From the NCBI RefSeq assembly GCF_000002995.4, contig NW_025062475.1, forward strand, positions 10,606,187 to 10,670,186: a stretch of DNA of 64,000 bases, read 5' to 3'. Source of the DNA: Brugia malayi (Eukaryota; Nematoda; Chromadorea; Rhabditida; Onchocercidae). The notes under the pieces are model-generated. The model did not search any database. It saw only the letters and a program-made list of their open reading frames with translations, and was not told the origin of the DNA. The translations under genes and the position numbers were made by a program. Below are positions 1-13,855 of this stretch, one piece after another (the first letter of the stretch is position 1; each line of letters starts with the position of its first letter).

Positions 1-112
1 TTTACAATAATCAGAAAGTGCATCATCATCACTGACATTTTTTATAACAGTTTTTGAAAAATTTGAATATTAATTTATTTGAAATAGAATTAAAAGATAT
101 CCTAAAATTAAC

Positions 113-1115
113 CTATAGCGAAATCGACTTCCAATGCTAAAGAATGATTTTGGTGGCGGTATCGGTGGAGCAATAAGTCGAAAGAATGTATGATGTTCAA
201 TGCAACTTTTCCATAATGCTTTACAACTTTCCGGATTTTGAATGTTAAAAGTAATCAACGTATCTTCTTCCGTCTGTAATTCATTTCTGTTATTACCATT
301 TAGGTTATTATTAATTTGTCAATTACATCAATATTCTAAGGAACTATTCCATTATCAACAAAATTTTCTTTTAAAATTTTAAAAATTATTCTCGATTTAA
401 TTCAGAAACAAACTTATCAATAAACTTCTCTCTCTCTCTTTGCTTTTCAAAAGCATACACTTACATTATCACTTTTGATCGTGCGCATATGTATACTAAA
501 TAACTTCTTCTTAAATGATAATTTCATAATGGCAGACCACGGATAGATTGATTCACGACGATTACATCGCACAAGCACTACGCCACTGTTACTCACACCG
601 ATACCAATCATTGTACCATTACTTTCCTGCATCAAATTTTATTCAGAAATTAATGAAATTTAAGAATCTTAAGAAATACTTTCAGTTAATTAATAGTTAA
701 TTAATATTTTATTTAATGAACATTGATTATTCGATTGGACTTAATATAATAAAATTATAGACTGATATAAAAGGAAATAATATTAAGCTTTAAAATAATT
801 TAAAAAAAAAAAAAAGAAAATATAATATATCATTAAAATGATAACCTTAGCCGGATAGAGATCAATACCATATAGGTCGAGATCCTTGGCATATTTTAGG
901 AAATTGAATTCTGCTTCAGCTGGACTTTGTCCTTTATGAAGTTTATGTAAATCGATTACATTCTTAACTAGGGCAGTACTCTGTTCAGGAATAAATTTGA
1001 ATTCATTAAGGTATGAGGTACCATGTTCCTCCTCACTGTAATCACCAAATTCTGCTGAAAAATTAGTTTCACCTTGTTATAAGCTAGGAAATTTCAACTA
1101 TTTCAAACAATTCTA

Positions 1116-1149
<34 letters not shown>

Positions 1150-3129
1150 TTTATTAAAATGTATTGATCTGATCGAGTGAATTATTCAAAATATCAATAA
1201 GATTTCATAAAATTAAACTTGAATAAAAAAAAATAAAGCGTACATTGGACAGCATAGCTGGCAAGCATAGCAACACTATTTTCAGGACAAACTAATCGAC
1301 CTTCCAATAAATCATTTTTGAGTTGAAGAAAAACATGATACCTGTAAAAAAAAAAAATATGCTAGGTCTAAAGAATTAAAGGAAATTATCGTGAAATAAT
1401 AAAAATTGTCCAAGTAATATTTATTTATGATGTTTGTATTAAAAATGATTCATTTCTTATTTACTTGAAATCTATGTTGAATAATAAATAATACCTTGTA
1501 TATTCTTCCATTAATTTTGATGGATCACTAACATAAAATTTGAGGCGAAAATGCAACTGATATGGTGGGTCTGAAAGGAAATTTACAGAATATCATAGAG
1601 AAAAAAGAAGAAAGGAAGCTTTTATTAAAAATATTGAAAAATTTTCAACTTCAAACAGGAATTTAAATGATGATGCCAAAAGATTAGGTTAAGAAATATT
1701 TCTAAAAACTACCAAAGGTTGGCAATTGGTTAGAGTTTGTAAATGAAAGAAACACTTAAAAATGACAGATCAAGTCATTTTTTGTTTTGTTAATTCAAAA
1801 TTATCAAAAAAATGAAGGAAAGAAAAATTACAAAATAATTGTTTCCTAATCGATTTCGTTGGATCAAGCCATTTCTGAAACAATAGAGTAATTATTTGAT
1901 TCTATAATAAAAACTTGAAAACGATAAAAAACGATGTGTGAATGAGTAAATAATTAATTACTAATTTTAATAACTCCTTTTTAATAGAACTGAAATAAAA
2001 GCTAAAATACTATTTTAGATTTAATACAAACCTTAACACCGGCTTGGCTTGTTTCAAGGGCAGATATGTACTGCAATCCGAAATAATCCTTCTCGACCAA
2101 TTCAAGATGATCAAATACCATGTTAAGTAATATTTGTCCTTTGGCATGGCGCTAAAATTACTAATTGGAACAATTCCCCAATTCCATACTCAATGTCAAG
2201 TGTCACCAACATTCATTAAACTATTTTCTTTCATATATTTGTTGAATAGCTAAGTTATCTTACTTATTCTCTCAACACTGTACCTCAGTGTAATTTTCAT
2301 TAGACGTATTACGCGACATACGCAATACATTTTTGTTATTTTCAAGATAGATTCGATTTTTGATCAGAAAAATTATTGAAAACTTTGAATGGTAATATCT
2401 AAAGGTTAAATATAGTTGATACTATATTTTCTACCACTTCATATTTCTTTTCATCGAAACGTACGTGACTTCCCATTAGCACTTTATACTTTTTTAATCG
2501 AGACGTACGTAACCTTCCGTTTAAAGTTTAAGCACAAGTATCAAGTTTCCAACTTAATATTTTAGAATATTAATATTATTTACTAGTTTTCAATAAAAAA
2601 AAAAAAGGAAAGAAAGAAAAACAGATGAAATGATTTACTCGATTGATAAACAAAAACGCATTTGTTTTCATAGTTCATAAATCATTTATAAATGAGACTT
2701 GAAATTTGACTCTTGAACTCTATTGAAACATTTGGAAAAAATTTTTTTTTCTCAATAAATAAGTTTACAGTTAATTTCCCATTAATCTTGATTTAGTAAG
2801 AAAGATACGAAAGTTTAACAATGAAGTGAATTTCTTGATAGCATGACAAATTGCGCCTGATGATAACATCTGGCAATAAACCTCATTTTATTTCCTGAAT
2901 TGAAGGAAAATTATTATGAACTTTTCTCAATGATTTTAAATAACAAAAAGGAGGAAAAAAGAGAGAAATGAAAAGTAAAAGTAAAATATACCTCAATTTC
3001 GAATCTTCGTTCAGTGTTATCTAGGAATGTGACGGTGCAAGAAATTGTCCGAACCGGGAATGTTAAGCTTTGCGGATTTAGTCCTTCCGATTCCCGAACA
3101 CTATAACTGCCCGAACCAAACTTGATCAT
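113..3129 (-). CDS. ptp-1: FERM-domain tyrosine phosphatase, PTPN3/PTPN4 type (N-terminal part only)
   Basis: Exons in transcript order: 2992-3129, 2032-2151, 1832-1874, 1495-1570, 1244-1341, 846-1054, 465-626, 113-273; all introns are GT-AG and all phases join. The product runs through the three FERM lobes, starting [16 protein letters not shown], then [66 protein letters not shown], and ending [11 protein letters not shown] and SIGSRFRYR. These follow human PTPN4 and PTPN3 block by block, closer than other band 4.1 proteins, so the missing part should encode PDZ and phosphatase domains. The ATG at 3129 aligns with the PTPN4 start, and an acceptor-like site 13 bases upstream (3143) could be a spliced-leader or 5'UTR splice site. 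The FERM module normally anchors the phosphatase at membranes. The last exon ends in phase 2 and the gene continues beyond base 1. The phosphatase identity is inferred because the catalytic domain is not in the window. Confidence 0.85.
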
Positions 3130-5014
3130 TCCCTCCTCATCGCTGTAATAAACAATTTACAATGAAAAATGATGATAAACTAAAATTCGTAATTATATGA
3201 ATAAAACATACGGAAGTTGTTTTTGTTAATTAATGCATTAGTCCGTAAAAAATATTCTAAAATCAAAAATGAAAAAGCAATAAAATTTAAGAGCATAGAA
3301 GATTTTATTCCATGTTTGAATAAGCTATAAAACTATTTGAAATAAAAATTAATGCGTCAAAATACATTACTAATTGATTAGAGTTATCAGAGAGTTTTTG
3401 CAATCTCGAGTGTTACTAGTAACAAATTTGCCATAAAAATTATGCCAAATAGTTCAATGTAATGTGACAATGAGAAAATAAACTAATATGCACAGAAAAT
3501 TGTCCTGAAATTTAAACAATTCCAATTTAGGTAATTTAGAGAAATATATAGTTGCAGCAACTATGATTTGAAGTTTCTTTCCTATTTTCAGTGAGATAAT
3601 TTCTAAAATATTTGAAAAATTGATGGAAATTTAGGATAAGAATTTTATAAGATGACAGTCTTTATGTTTTGTGGATGTGCTTCAATTTTTTTTTTGGGAG
3701 GGGGAGGGGAAAGAGGGGAGGGGAATTTGACACATATCATCGGACTTCTTCCAATTAATGACAACAAATGATAGGAGAATATTCTTCTGCATGAAATATT
3801 TGATTTTAGCAAGGGATGCTAGAAGTTGTTCCAAATGAGATTTTGTCATATCAAAAGTGGAAATGGAAATTAAAAAAAGAAAAAGAAAGAAGAATTGAAG
3901 GAGAGAAAAAAAGAAAAAAGATTAAATTAAGAGGAATTAAGAGAGAAAAGAAATCTAAGATAATTATAAAATACTTCAAGTATTTTACTATTAGCTAATA
4001 TAATTGATCAATTTAAAAGTTAAATCATCAAAATTAATTTCATTTAAAAAGGATGGAAAAATTTAAATGGAATATTTTAAAAATAAGAAACAAACAATTG
4101 AAAGAAAATTAAATATATAATTGTATATGAAGGAGCATATATTTCAAGATAAAAACTGATAACAGCTAAAATTTCTTCTTTCCTTCACTTCCTTTATTAT
4201 TTTACATTTCTTCTCTTTGCTCTGAATTCATTCATTTAAGCTTGTCCCGTTTTTTTTTTTTTTTTTTAAATCCGCTTGCCTCAAAAAAAATCTTTATTAT
4301 TGGATAGAATTTTTTAATTTACAACTATTCTTTCGACAAATAAGCCATATAAATTCTTTTCCGTATTCGGATTTTTATTCTTTTTATTATATTATTAAGA
4401 ATCCGGTTTCCCTTTTTCATTCAAAAAATTCCTTTTGTCTGAATTCATCATTTTGCAAAAAAAAGAGTAAAAAAAGCCGACATAGAAAGCAATAGTAAAC
4501 ATATGCACAAAAGAAAAAAAATGTATTATGAACTAACAAAAATTTAAAAAAAAAAAAAGAAAAAACGAGTTCCATTATCGAAAATCACTATAATTTGAGA
4601 AGATGACAAGGTGACAAGAAAATTATTGAACATCACAACGAGAGTAAAAATTGAAGTAACAATTCTTAAAATGGATTTAATACATTCGCTTTAAGCATCA
4701 AAAAAAAGAGTCATTGATGCGAGATATGCTTTTACACTAATTAAAATTAGCAGTATCAGAAGTAGCAGTAGCAGTAGTAGCAATAATGATAATAACTAAA
4801 AGTGATAAGCAATATATCACTGATAAATAGTTTATGAATCATTCAATATTTACAGCAAAAATTTTATAATTGAATGTGCTGGAAAGTACTGCACTCTTTT
4901 GTCTTTTTCTAAATGAATGAAAAAGTTTAACAGCGCTGATTAGTACAAATAGCAAATAGCAAAACAAGACGAAGGAGTGCTTGCGTAGCGGTCCTTGTCC
5001 TCCCCATGTGACCT

Positions 5015-5236
5015 GTCCATGTGACATGTCCAGCTATCATTTCCTTGCATCACTGCTAATCATTTCTCACATGCAAAATTAACTATTGAAAGAAATTAAA
5101 AATGATTTCTTTCTTAAATGAAAATACATTTCTTATAATTTTTGCTTTCATCATTGTTAAATATTTTCAATTTGTTATTAAACATCACCGATTCCATGAT
5201 TTTTTCACATACTTCAAATCTAAAAATGTACAACAG
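5015..5236. repeat. Diverged direct repeat, copy 1
   Basis: Resembles 6900-7082 in the same orientation. Both contain a TTGCAT..C.GCTAAT.ATTTCTCA block and, about 130 bases later, a CACCGATTCCA.GATTTTT.CA block followed by an A-rich AATCTAAA or AGTCTAAA segment. Order and spacing are kept, so this is an old duplication or two copies of one dispersed repeat. No coding potential seen. Confidence 0.6.
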
Positions 5237-5891
5237 ATTAACGGGTTATAAATCTCTGACAAATAATTAGTGCAAATTATAAAAGTTTTTCAAATATAAA
5301 AATGAAAATGGGAGAGGAAGAATAAGAATAAGTGTCTGAAAAAGAAAATGAAAGAATAAAGTGGCTCATAAATTATCATCAACAAAAACAGAAGAGATAA
5401 AGATGATAACAGTGATAAGCTTGCATTATTAAAGAAGGAGAGAAAAAGAAAAAATTTTAGTAAAATGTGTAGATTTGATGACAAAGTTGGCGATTATTTG
5501 GAAGTAAAATAACTGATATGGCAATATGATATTGTTGAAATTGAAATGACGAAATGAAATGAAATGAAATGAAATGTGAGATACTAAAGTGACTGATAGA
5601 AGAAAAGCAGCTGAATGAAAGTAATAGCAAAGATTACGACAAGAATTTTTTGCAAAAAAAAGGTAATAAATGAAAATGTGATAATGGATGAATGTGAGAT
5701 ATATAACAGTGATAACGATATCATTGCAGGTGATAGCAGTACATCTTGCATCTGTAAGGATAAATAAAGCATAATATAATGAATGGATCAGAGATGTTGC
5801 AGTGAAATTATTTTGCATAAATGTATGATTAATAAGTGTACCAGCTGGTTTGCTTACTAGCGACAGCTGTATCGCATTACAGCGACTGATA

Positions 5892-5921
5892 ACGATGACG
5901 ACGACAACGACGACGACGACG
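5892..5921. repeat. GAC trinucleotide repeat
   Basis: A short run of GACGAC/ACAACGAC triplets, unusually GC-rich for this block. It lies just before a 26-base tandem duplication. Confidence 0.8.
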
Positions 5922-5940
5922 TTGATATTAATGATGATAC

Positions 5941-5992
5941 TGACAATGATGGAAGATATGGTATACTGACAATGATGGAAGATATGGTATCA
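5941..5992. repeat. 26-bp tandem duplication
   Basis: Two adjacent copies of a 26-base unit beginning TGACAATGATGGAAG (5941-5966 and 5967-5992). They differ only at the last base of the unit, which suggests recent slippage or duplication. Confidence 0.9.
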
Positions 5993-6050
5993 CCAACGAA
6001 AGTCAATAAATGAATATTTTGTTGTAATAAGTACTATTCCATTATTTTTA

Positions 6051-6410
6051 TTGCTATTTAATGTATTATTATTATTGTTATTATTACTATTTATTATTAT
6101 TTATTATTGTTGTTACTATTACTACTATTTACCATTATTATTTCTTTATTATTATTATTGCCATTGTTATTATTTGTCTATTATTATTCATTATTATTAT
6201 TGTCATTACTATTATTTATTTATCATTCGTATTTAATTAGTTGTTTATTATTATTATTGTTACTATTTATTATCATTATTATTATTATTACTATTATTAT
6301 TTATTATTATCACTATTATTATTTATTATTCTATATTACCATTTATTACTATTGTTATTATTACCATATTATTAATTACTATTATTTTTTATTTATTTTT
6401 GTATATTAAT
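6051..6410. repeat. Long imperfect ATT microsatellite
   Basis: About 360 bases of almost unbroken ATT/TTA triplets with scattered G and C interruptions. The Leu/Ile/Tyr-only open frames over it are artefacts of the repeat. A smaller AAT tract lies at 8654-8756. Confidence 0.9.
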
Positions 6411-6899
6411 ATTTCCGTCTTGGTCACTTCACAAAAACAATAAGCTAATGAAATCGCAAACATGAATAACGATAAATGATAATGTTGCTGGGTACTTATT
6501 ATCACTGATGAAATAATAATAATATTATCATAAATGATGGTAGAAAATAATGACACTAAAAATTATTTCTACTGTATATAATACCAGTAGAGTGGTAAAG
6601 GTAAATCATTCCTAACATTATAATAACAATCATCTAAAATAGTGTTTATAGGTACGATCAATAGTCATGTTAATATGAACTACCTCTCTAATGAATTGCT
6701 CAAATAATCAATTTACCAACCTTTTTCGACGTAACGATGCTGATGGAAATGAAGAAGCGGAAAAAGTGAATAAAAATCGGCAAGAACGTACAAATGACAT
6801 GGATGGTTAAGCACCTTAGTGACACAATACGACAACTAATTTCAGATGACGGCCATCAACCCTACCTACCCAACTACCTGTCACAACAGTAATGGTTCA

Positions 6900-7082
6900 T
6901 CTGTCTGTGTGAAAATGTCTCATGTCATCATTTTCTTGCATTACCGCTAATTATTTCTCATATAAAATCATTTATTAAAAAACAAAAAAAAATTATTAGC
7001 TTAGAATAAGAGATATTTTCAGTTTGTCATCAAGTTTCACCGATTCCACGATTTTTCGCATACCACAAGTCTAAAGTGCACA
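6900..7082. repeat. Diverged direct repeat, copy 2
   Basis: Partner of 5015-5236. It shares the GCTAATTATTTCTCAT block and the TTTCACCGATTCCACGATTT block in the same order, with substitutions and small indels between them. Confidence 0.6.
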
Positions 7083-9231
7083 ATCATCATACTTTCATGG
7101 AAACTTCAGATAGAATGATGGTGTTATAGTAGCAGTAGTAGCATTCAAATAATATTTGAAGAGCTTTTCCTTTAAATGGTATTGTTGTCCTATTTTTTTT
7201 CAATTATTTATTTACATAGAATTACAAAGAATGGAATTCGGGAACAGCAATGAGTACTAATTACCTGAAATATAATTTCAGGAACGAATTAATAATATAA
7301 TTAATAATAACAATACTAATAAATGATAATAATAATTGAGAATGTTGGAATATGTAGGACCAAAAGAAACGACCTAATGATGAATGGGTGCTGGCCTTAG
7401 CAACCAACCATTCAAAACTCTCTTTTCTCTCTTTCACATCGGTCAATTTTTTGTTGGAAGCCAAAACTGAACAACGAATTATGTCGAGCCATAATTTTAT
7501 AGGCTCAAGAATTGATTAGCAGAGACAAGAATTGATTCCCATTCTTCATAATCACTATTACTATTATTATTATTATTCAATTTACAGAAGTATAAATTTA
7601 ATTTGCACTTTTCATTAAAGGTTTCTTTCAAATTTAATGAAAAAAACAATACAAATAATCAACTACTATCCTAATGTATCACTTCAAAAACAAAATCTCA
7701 GTTACAAATTTCAGTAATGTTAATTAGTAAGTAGAATACATTGAAGGAAGTTAGTCTAACTCGTATGGAATTCGTAAGGATTTGCTGTGTCTACGATTAA
7801 TACTCTGTCCATTTCTAGTTATTTTGAAATTGAAACTTTTTAACTTCAAAAATTATGAAGTTGAAGAGATGAATTAATTTGTCTACTCAATCTACTTAAT
7901 TCATTTTCCCGACAAGCAATTAAATTAAATAAATAAATAACTCTGACAATCTTTTATCTCTTCATGCATGGGAGAAGAAATCTCTCTTGATATTAAACAA
8001 CTGTTTTAAAAGCAAGTGTATATTCATTTCATATCTTTGCTCTTCCTCATAATTCACTTTTCGAAAATGAAATTTTGCATACAAATTTCATTTATTACCA
8101 ATGAATGTTATTAATAAGCTATTAATAACTTATTATCTATTCAATCAAATATTTTAGAGTGATATTTCTAGATTCCATCAAATTTTTGAACATTTTAAAT
8201 GAACCATAAATGTTATAAATGGAAAAAAGAAAATGACAGGAATATTTATTTGGTTTTACAAAAGCATAAATGAAATGGTAGAAATGAATGAGATTTTAGT
8301 CAGATTTTGCTGCCTTCTGTTCAAGTGTGTTAGGCCTGTGAGTACTTAATGGCAACAAGGATTTGGCCTTATTCAACCAGCAATTCGGGATGAGTAGGAA
8401 TACAAAGGGAAGTGTGGTGGTGCTAGATCGATAGGTAAGGGAAGAGGAGTATGAAGGGCGCAGGGAGGAGAGGCGCAGATGGTTCCTATCAGTAACAGAT
8501 GAGAGTGCTTAACACATTCCTTCAAGTGGATAGCTGCTTGTGCTGCTACTGCTCTGTTCCGCATTGCCGTAATTATGGCATTGATAACTTACTTTATCAT
8601 TTAACTTACTCATCACAACTATGATACGTTAGTCGGACATGGTAACTTATACTGCTAATAATAATAATGATAATAGTAACAGTAATAATAATTATAATAA
8701 TAGTAATAGTGATATTAATAATGATAATAATAATTATTAATAATAATGTAATTAAATGTTATGATATCACTAGAAAAAAAAAAAAAAAGTTTTCGATAAA
8801 GAAAGCTTAGAATGAATTTCAATGAGAAATCTTTGTAAAATTTCCTGAATAATTCAGAAAATATACTTTACCTGCAACTGTAATTTGCTTGATGGAAATG
8901 AAGGTCATCATTAGCTGAAGCAGAAGTACCGAAAGTAGCAGTGGAACTGCTCGCTGTACCGAGAGATCTCGTTCTTGACGAGCAAACAGTACATGGCAGA
9001 GGGTAGTAGAACATCCCATGTAGAAGTTCAAATATCAAATATCATTTGAGTAAGGGAAGGAAAGATTAGCATAATATTGGGAAAGAAGACAATAGAGAGT
9101 GGATTAAATATACCGGAGGGAATAATCTTTCAAATCACTGAAATATTTTTCATTTTTTCTTCCTTATTTGATCCAACTATCAGAGTATTTCCTAACAGAA
9201 AAAAAAAAAGAAAGGAAAGAAATGAAAAGAG

Positions 9232-9296
9232 AAATTTATTCAAAAGTGATATAAAACTATCTTCAAATTTATTCAAAAGTGATATAAAACTATCTG
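9232..9296. repeat. Tandem duplication of about 34 bp
   Basis: Two exact copies of a unit of about 30 bases containing TTCAAAAGTGATATAAAACT, separated by three or four bases. No coding function is apparent. Confidence 0.85.
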
Positions 9297-12200
9297 TTGT
9301 TGTATATTAGAATTGAATAATTTCATAATTTAACAGAGATCAGAAGTTGAAATGATTTAAACTCTTTTTTAATATAATTAATGATTTATGTGATTGAAAG
9401 AAGAGAGAGAATAATTAATAACGATAAACATTGGAAGAATCACAGATCATTGTAATGTAAATCAAACAAATATTTTGAAAGAATAGAAATAAAACTTGGA
9501 TATATACAGGAGAGAGAGGGAGAGAGAGAGGGAAAGACGGTTAAGAGGGACAGGAAGGAGACAACAGCGGCCACTTATGGATGGGAAAATATGGACAAAT
9601 GAGCTAAAAATGAGAAATGGAAATGAGGAAAGAAAGAGAGAGAGAGAGAGAAATGGATTAAGTGAAATTGTAGTATAGCAATAAAGTTGTATGCATGTAG
9701 TGCGGAGAAGTATAAAGTTTTAAGCTGCTTCACTAGTATATTAATTATATGGCTAAAAGAGGGAGATTGATTTGTAATGGCGCAAATTTGCATTCCCCAA
9801 ATGATATATTATGTGAGCAATTTTATGGTAAAAATGAAAATTGAAAGATAGGATATATTCGAGTAGGTGAAAAATGAAATTATCTTGAATTCAATTGAAA
9901 TTTTTCTTCAGCTTCAAGAATTTTGATATACATATGATGCAAAAAATTCCAGTGGATTTCATTTAGATATATTGCAAAGTTAAAATTAATTTGATTTAAT
10001 TTCACTTCAGTAAATATGTGGAAAAATTTTTAATTGCCAGCGACAGGAAAAAAAAAAAAAGAAAAAAGAGAAATATAAAATTATTATACTGACGAAGAAA
10101 ATTGTTGAATTAAAAAATTTTCTCACACATTGTTGCATTTCAATTACTGAAAAATAAAAAGTAAAAAAGACTTATTAGTATTTCAAATGCATTTCAATTC
10201 ATTGTGCAGTAATGAAGTACAAAGAATAAAAATGCAGTCGTTTGAGTAAAATGTCAAGTAAAAATATTTCTAAAGTGGAACAAAATGAAAGTAAATTCTT
10301 TTTTTTTTTTTTTCTCAATTTCAAAATGAATCAATAGAAAGTAGAATAAATTTAAATATGTAATGTTTGATTTTAAAAAATTATTATTAAGTATGATTTG
10401 AAATTAAGCAAGAAAAAAGAAAAAGGAGTGGAAAATAGGACAAATTTAAATTCATGAAACAATTCTTGAAGTAAAGTTAAGAACTGTAATAATATGTGAA
10501 TATTTTTTTCTTTTTAGCAATTTATGAAAAATAAAAAGATAAGTAAAAAGTGCTGGAAAATTAACGAAATCTGTCTCGTCTATATAGAAATTGAAGGTAT
10601 TATGTAACTTTGTAAGATTAAAATTAATTTAATTTATTTTAAAATGAACTTAAAATATATTAGAATGGAGTAGTCTCAATGAGTGAGTGATAAATGGGAT
10701 TTTAGATAGAAGAAATGCAAGTGAGGAGAACTTCTCAAGGTGAAATCTATTCTGAATACTTTTAAATTACAAGAATTGAATCCGTTCGCCTCAAACTGGC
10801 AAAAAAAAAAAAAAAAAAGAAAAAAGAACTCCACCCATCCTTCCTTTCTCTCTTTCCGAATTTTAATTGCATTACAGAGAAATCGACAACGAAACAAATA
10901 ATGCGAAAACATTGCTCACATCCTTTCTGAAATTTTAACCGTGCAATAATTTCAAAAAGGGTAATTTAGTAAGTAAAAAAAAAAAATTGCTTATGGATTC
11001 CATATTTATCCAACCGGATTTTTAGGGTAGGTTTTTTTCCGAAAAAGACGAAAAGAAGTGATAATTGAGGAAAAAAATGCTCAATTGATATTATAATACT
11101 GTAAATGCATCTCGGTTTTGCTATCAATTGCTATGAGAATTTTATTTTTTGTTGTAATTTAAATTTACATAAGGTTCATTTATGAATTTAATAATGTCTA
11201 AAAATGGAAGATTTGCTATTGGGGATAGAATTATTTGTAGGGAAAAAATAACATAATGAATTTAAATTTGAAGAAAATTTTTGCACTATCAAATAATTCA
11301 CTAATTTAAAATTGAACTGAACTGAATATGAACTGAATAGTTGAGTTAGAACTTTCTTATCAAATTTTTTTTTTTTTTTTTACAATAATAATTTGAGGAT
11401 TTTTCCTGAATTTGCAAAAACACAGGAAGCAAAAGAAGAAAGGACAACAAATAGATGTGTATTTTTGTGATCTGAGAATGATAGAAGAGAGTTATGGAAA
11501 AGATGAAATGGATGAAGTATCTTGAAAGGCTAGAAAGGTCAATCTGTGAAGGTCATGATGGTAAGTGACCCAAACCTATGCTGCAGTGGAATCATATTGT
11601 GCTCAAATGTCAATAATAGTCATCGGTGCTCTCTCTCTCTTTGTTAGGACAAATAAATCATTCATCATTTATAGCGAATGGATTTATGAAGTGGGAAATA
11701 GTAATTATATTCGTTTTGTTCCAACTCTTTAACTTTTAAAAAAAGTTATCTATTTTATAAATTGATTTCAACATTTATTCAGCATATTCTTAATTTCTAA
11801 ATTTTTAAATATAATTATTTTACAAATTTATTAATTTATGTACTAATATTTAAATAAATAAACAATTAAAAGAGCAATTAAAGTGGTAAAACTTTTAATT
11901 TCCTTATTTTTCTGATTAATGTTCTTTCAATTCTTTCGTTTATTCATTATATTTTCTACTAAAATCACAATCGTAGTACTATCAGTATTCACATTGATTA
12001 TTTATTCTTTTCTTTTATTAGTTGCAGAAATTTCCAAAAAAAAAAAAAAATCACATATTCAAAAGAAACAAATGAAAGGACATTCAAAAATTTGAAAATA
12101 ATTTTGATAAATTTGTTTTTCTTATGAGAAGTGAAGACTTAAAAAAAGAAAAAAAACTACTAAACCGGACTACATAATCATATTTAATTCGAAAATACCC

Positions 12201-13477
12201 TTTAAATGAAATAAATTTACCCTTAAAAAAAAAAGTTATTTTTCTTAATGCCCAAAAAATGAACATTAAATCGTTATTTTGTCATTTCTTTTTATCATTC
12301 TCTTCATATTATCATTTTATTTTATTCATCTAAACTAATATTGATTGTCTATTCTTTCACTATCTTTATTTTTCTCTTGAAATTTCCTTCTCTGAAATGC
12401 ATTAATTTGAAAATTAAAAATTTATCAATAATAAATTACACAATATTTCCTTCAACTTTCTATGCTTTTTTGTAATTTCTAAAATTTTTTATTATCTAAT
12501 GCTTAGATGCGAAGAGAAGATTAAGAAAATGATAAATAAAAATAGTGAAAGAATTATAGTTTGGCCATAAATGCTAATGCGCTTTTCTAATAAGCTAATA
12601 CTACTATACCGCCTGGCTTAAGCGTAAAAAAAATAGAGTTTTCAACGATTTGCCTTTTAATTCTTTTGGTAGAATTATTTCTCCTCGAAATATTGTGCAG
12701 CGATTATTTTAATGAATATGAAAACTTCGTATTTTCTAATTTTATTTATTTATGCAGCATTTTCCTAACAATTGGAAAGTTTGTGAAATAATACTAAAAG
12801 TTAAATTCCTAAAAATATCATTTTCGTAATTTCAATTTATAAAACATATTCCCTGCCAAAATCTTTAATAAAATCTTGAAGAAATAATTTAGCTTAGAAT
12901 GATATAACGGATCAAAGTGATAAATTCAGGTGAAGGATACTATTAATTGCTTTAGAATCGGTTTAGTTGATAACATTGATTTTTTTGCTAAAAGTAAGAT
13001 TTATCGTTTTCCAATAAAACATAATTTTTTATCATATTTTCTGATAAATGAATAATAATTAATTACAATTAATACGGGAATGCATTAGCAAAGACGTCAT
13101 ATTATTTTTTTTTAAAGTAATAAATAGGTAATTTGGTATGAAGGAATTGTATTATCTCCACTGTAATTAAGTTAAAAAGAGCTTTTATTTACAATAAAAT
13201 TTAAATAACCTTTCTTATTTACAGAAATTTCATCTATTCCAATTACTTAATTTAAAGTATTCTCAATTGTATATTAATTACCTCTCACTTTGCACTATTC
13301 TTATCTTATATTTTAAGTTATTATCTATACAATTCTGTTGTTCATAGATGGCTTATAATTAGCACAAAAATTAATGATGGAGAAAAGTTAGAGAAATATT
13401 GAAGAAAACTTTTTAGTTTCTTCCCTTCAAAGTTATCCTTTACGTCACTTCTCTTTTCTCTCTCCCCTTTCTTCATC

Positions 13478-13855
13478 TTCTCTCTCTCTCTCTCTCTCTC
13501 TATTTTAATCTCTCAAAGCTTTTCATCCATTTTTGCTCACAAATTGTATTTTATCTTTTCAAAAATGCATTTTATTCTCAAAAAAGAAATGCTTTAAAGG
13601 ATTTTAGCAAATTTATTACTTTGAAATTAAAAGAAATTAAACAAAAAAAAGGAAAAAAAGGAAAAGGAAGGAAGAAAGAAAGTGAGAAACGAAGGAACGA
13701 ATAAGAAATTGATGCATTGTCACCAAAAGATCCAAATTTCTACTATGTTCGATCCTTCTGAGAGAAATATGATAATTTCCCTTCTCTCCTTCTTTTCCAC
13801 CTCTCTTATCCCACTTCTTTCTTTCTCTCCCTCCCTCTCTCTCTCTCTCTCTCTC
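13478..13855. repeat. Pair of CT microsatellites
   Basis: Two CT-repeat tracts at 13478-13501 and 13828-13855 within pyrimidine-rich DNA. Open frames rich in Ser/Leu or Arg/Glu here come from the repeats. Confidence 0.85.

Noticed and set aside
6107..6409. 100-codon frame of almost only Leu, Ile, Tyr and Phe
   Set aside because: It is a translation of the ATT microsatellite.
8373..8564. 63-codon minus-strand frame in slightly GC-richer DNA
   Set aside because: No similarity, no signal peptide and no partner exons found.
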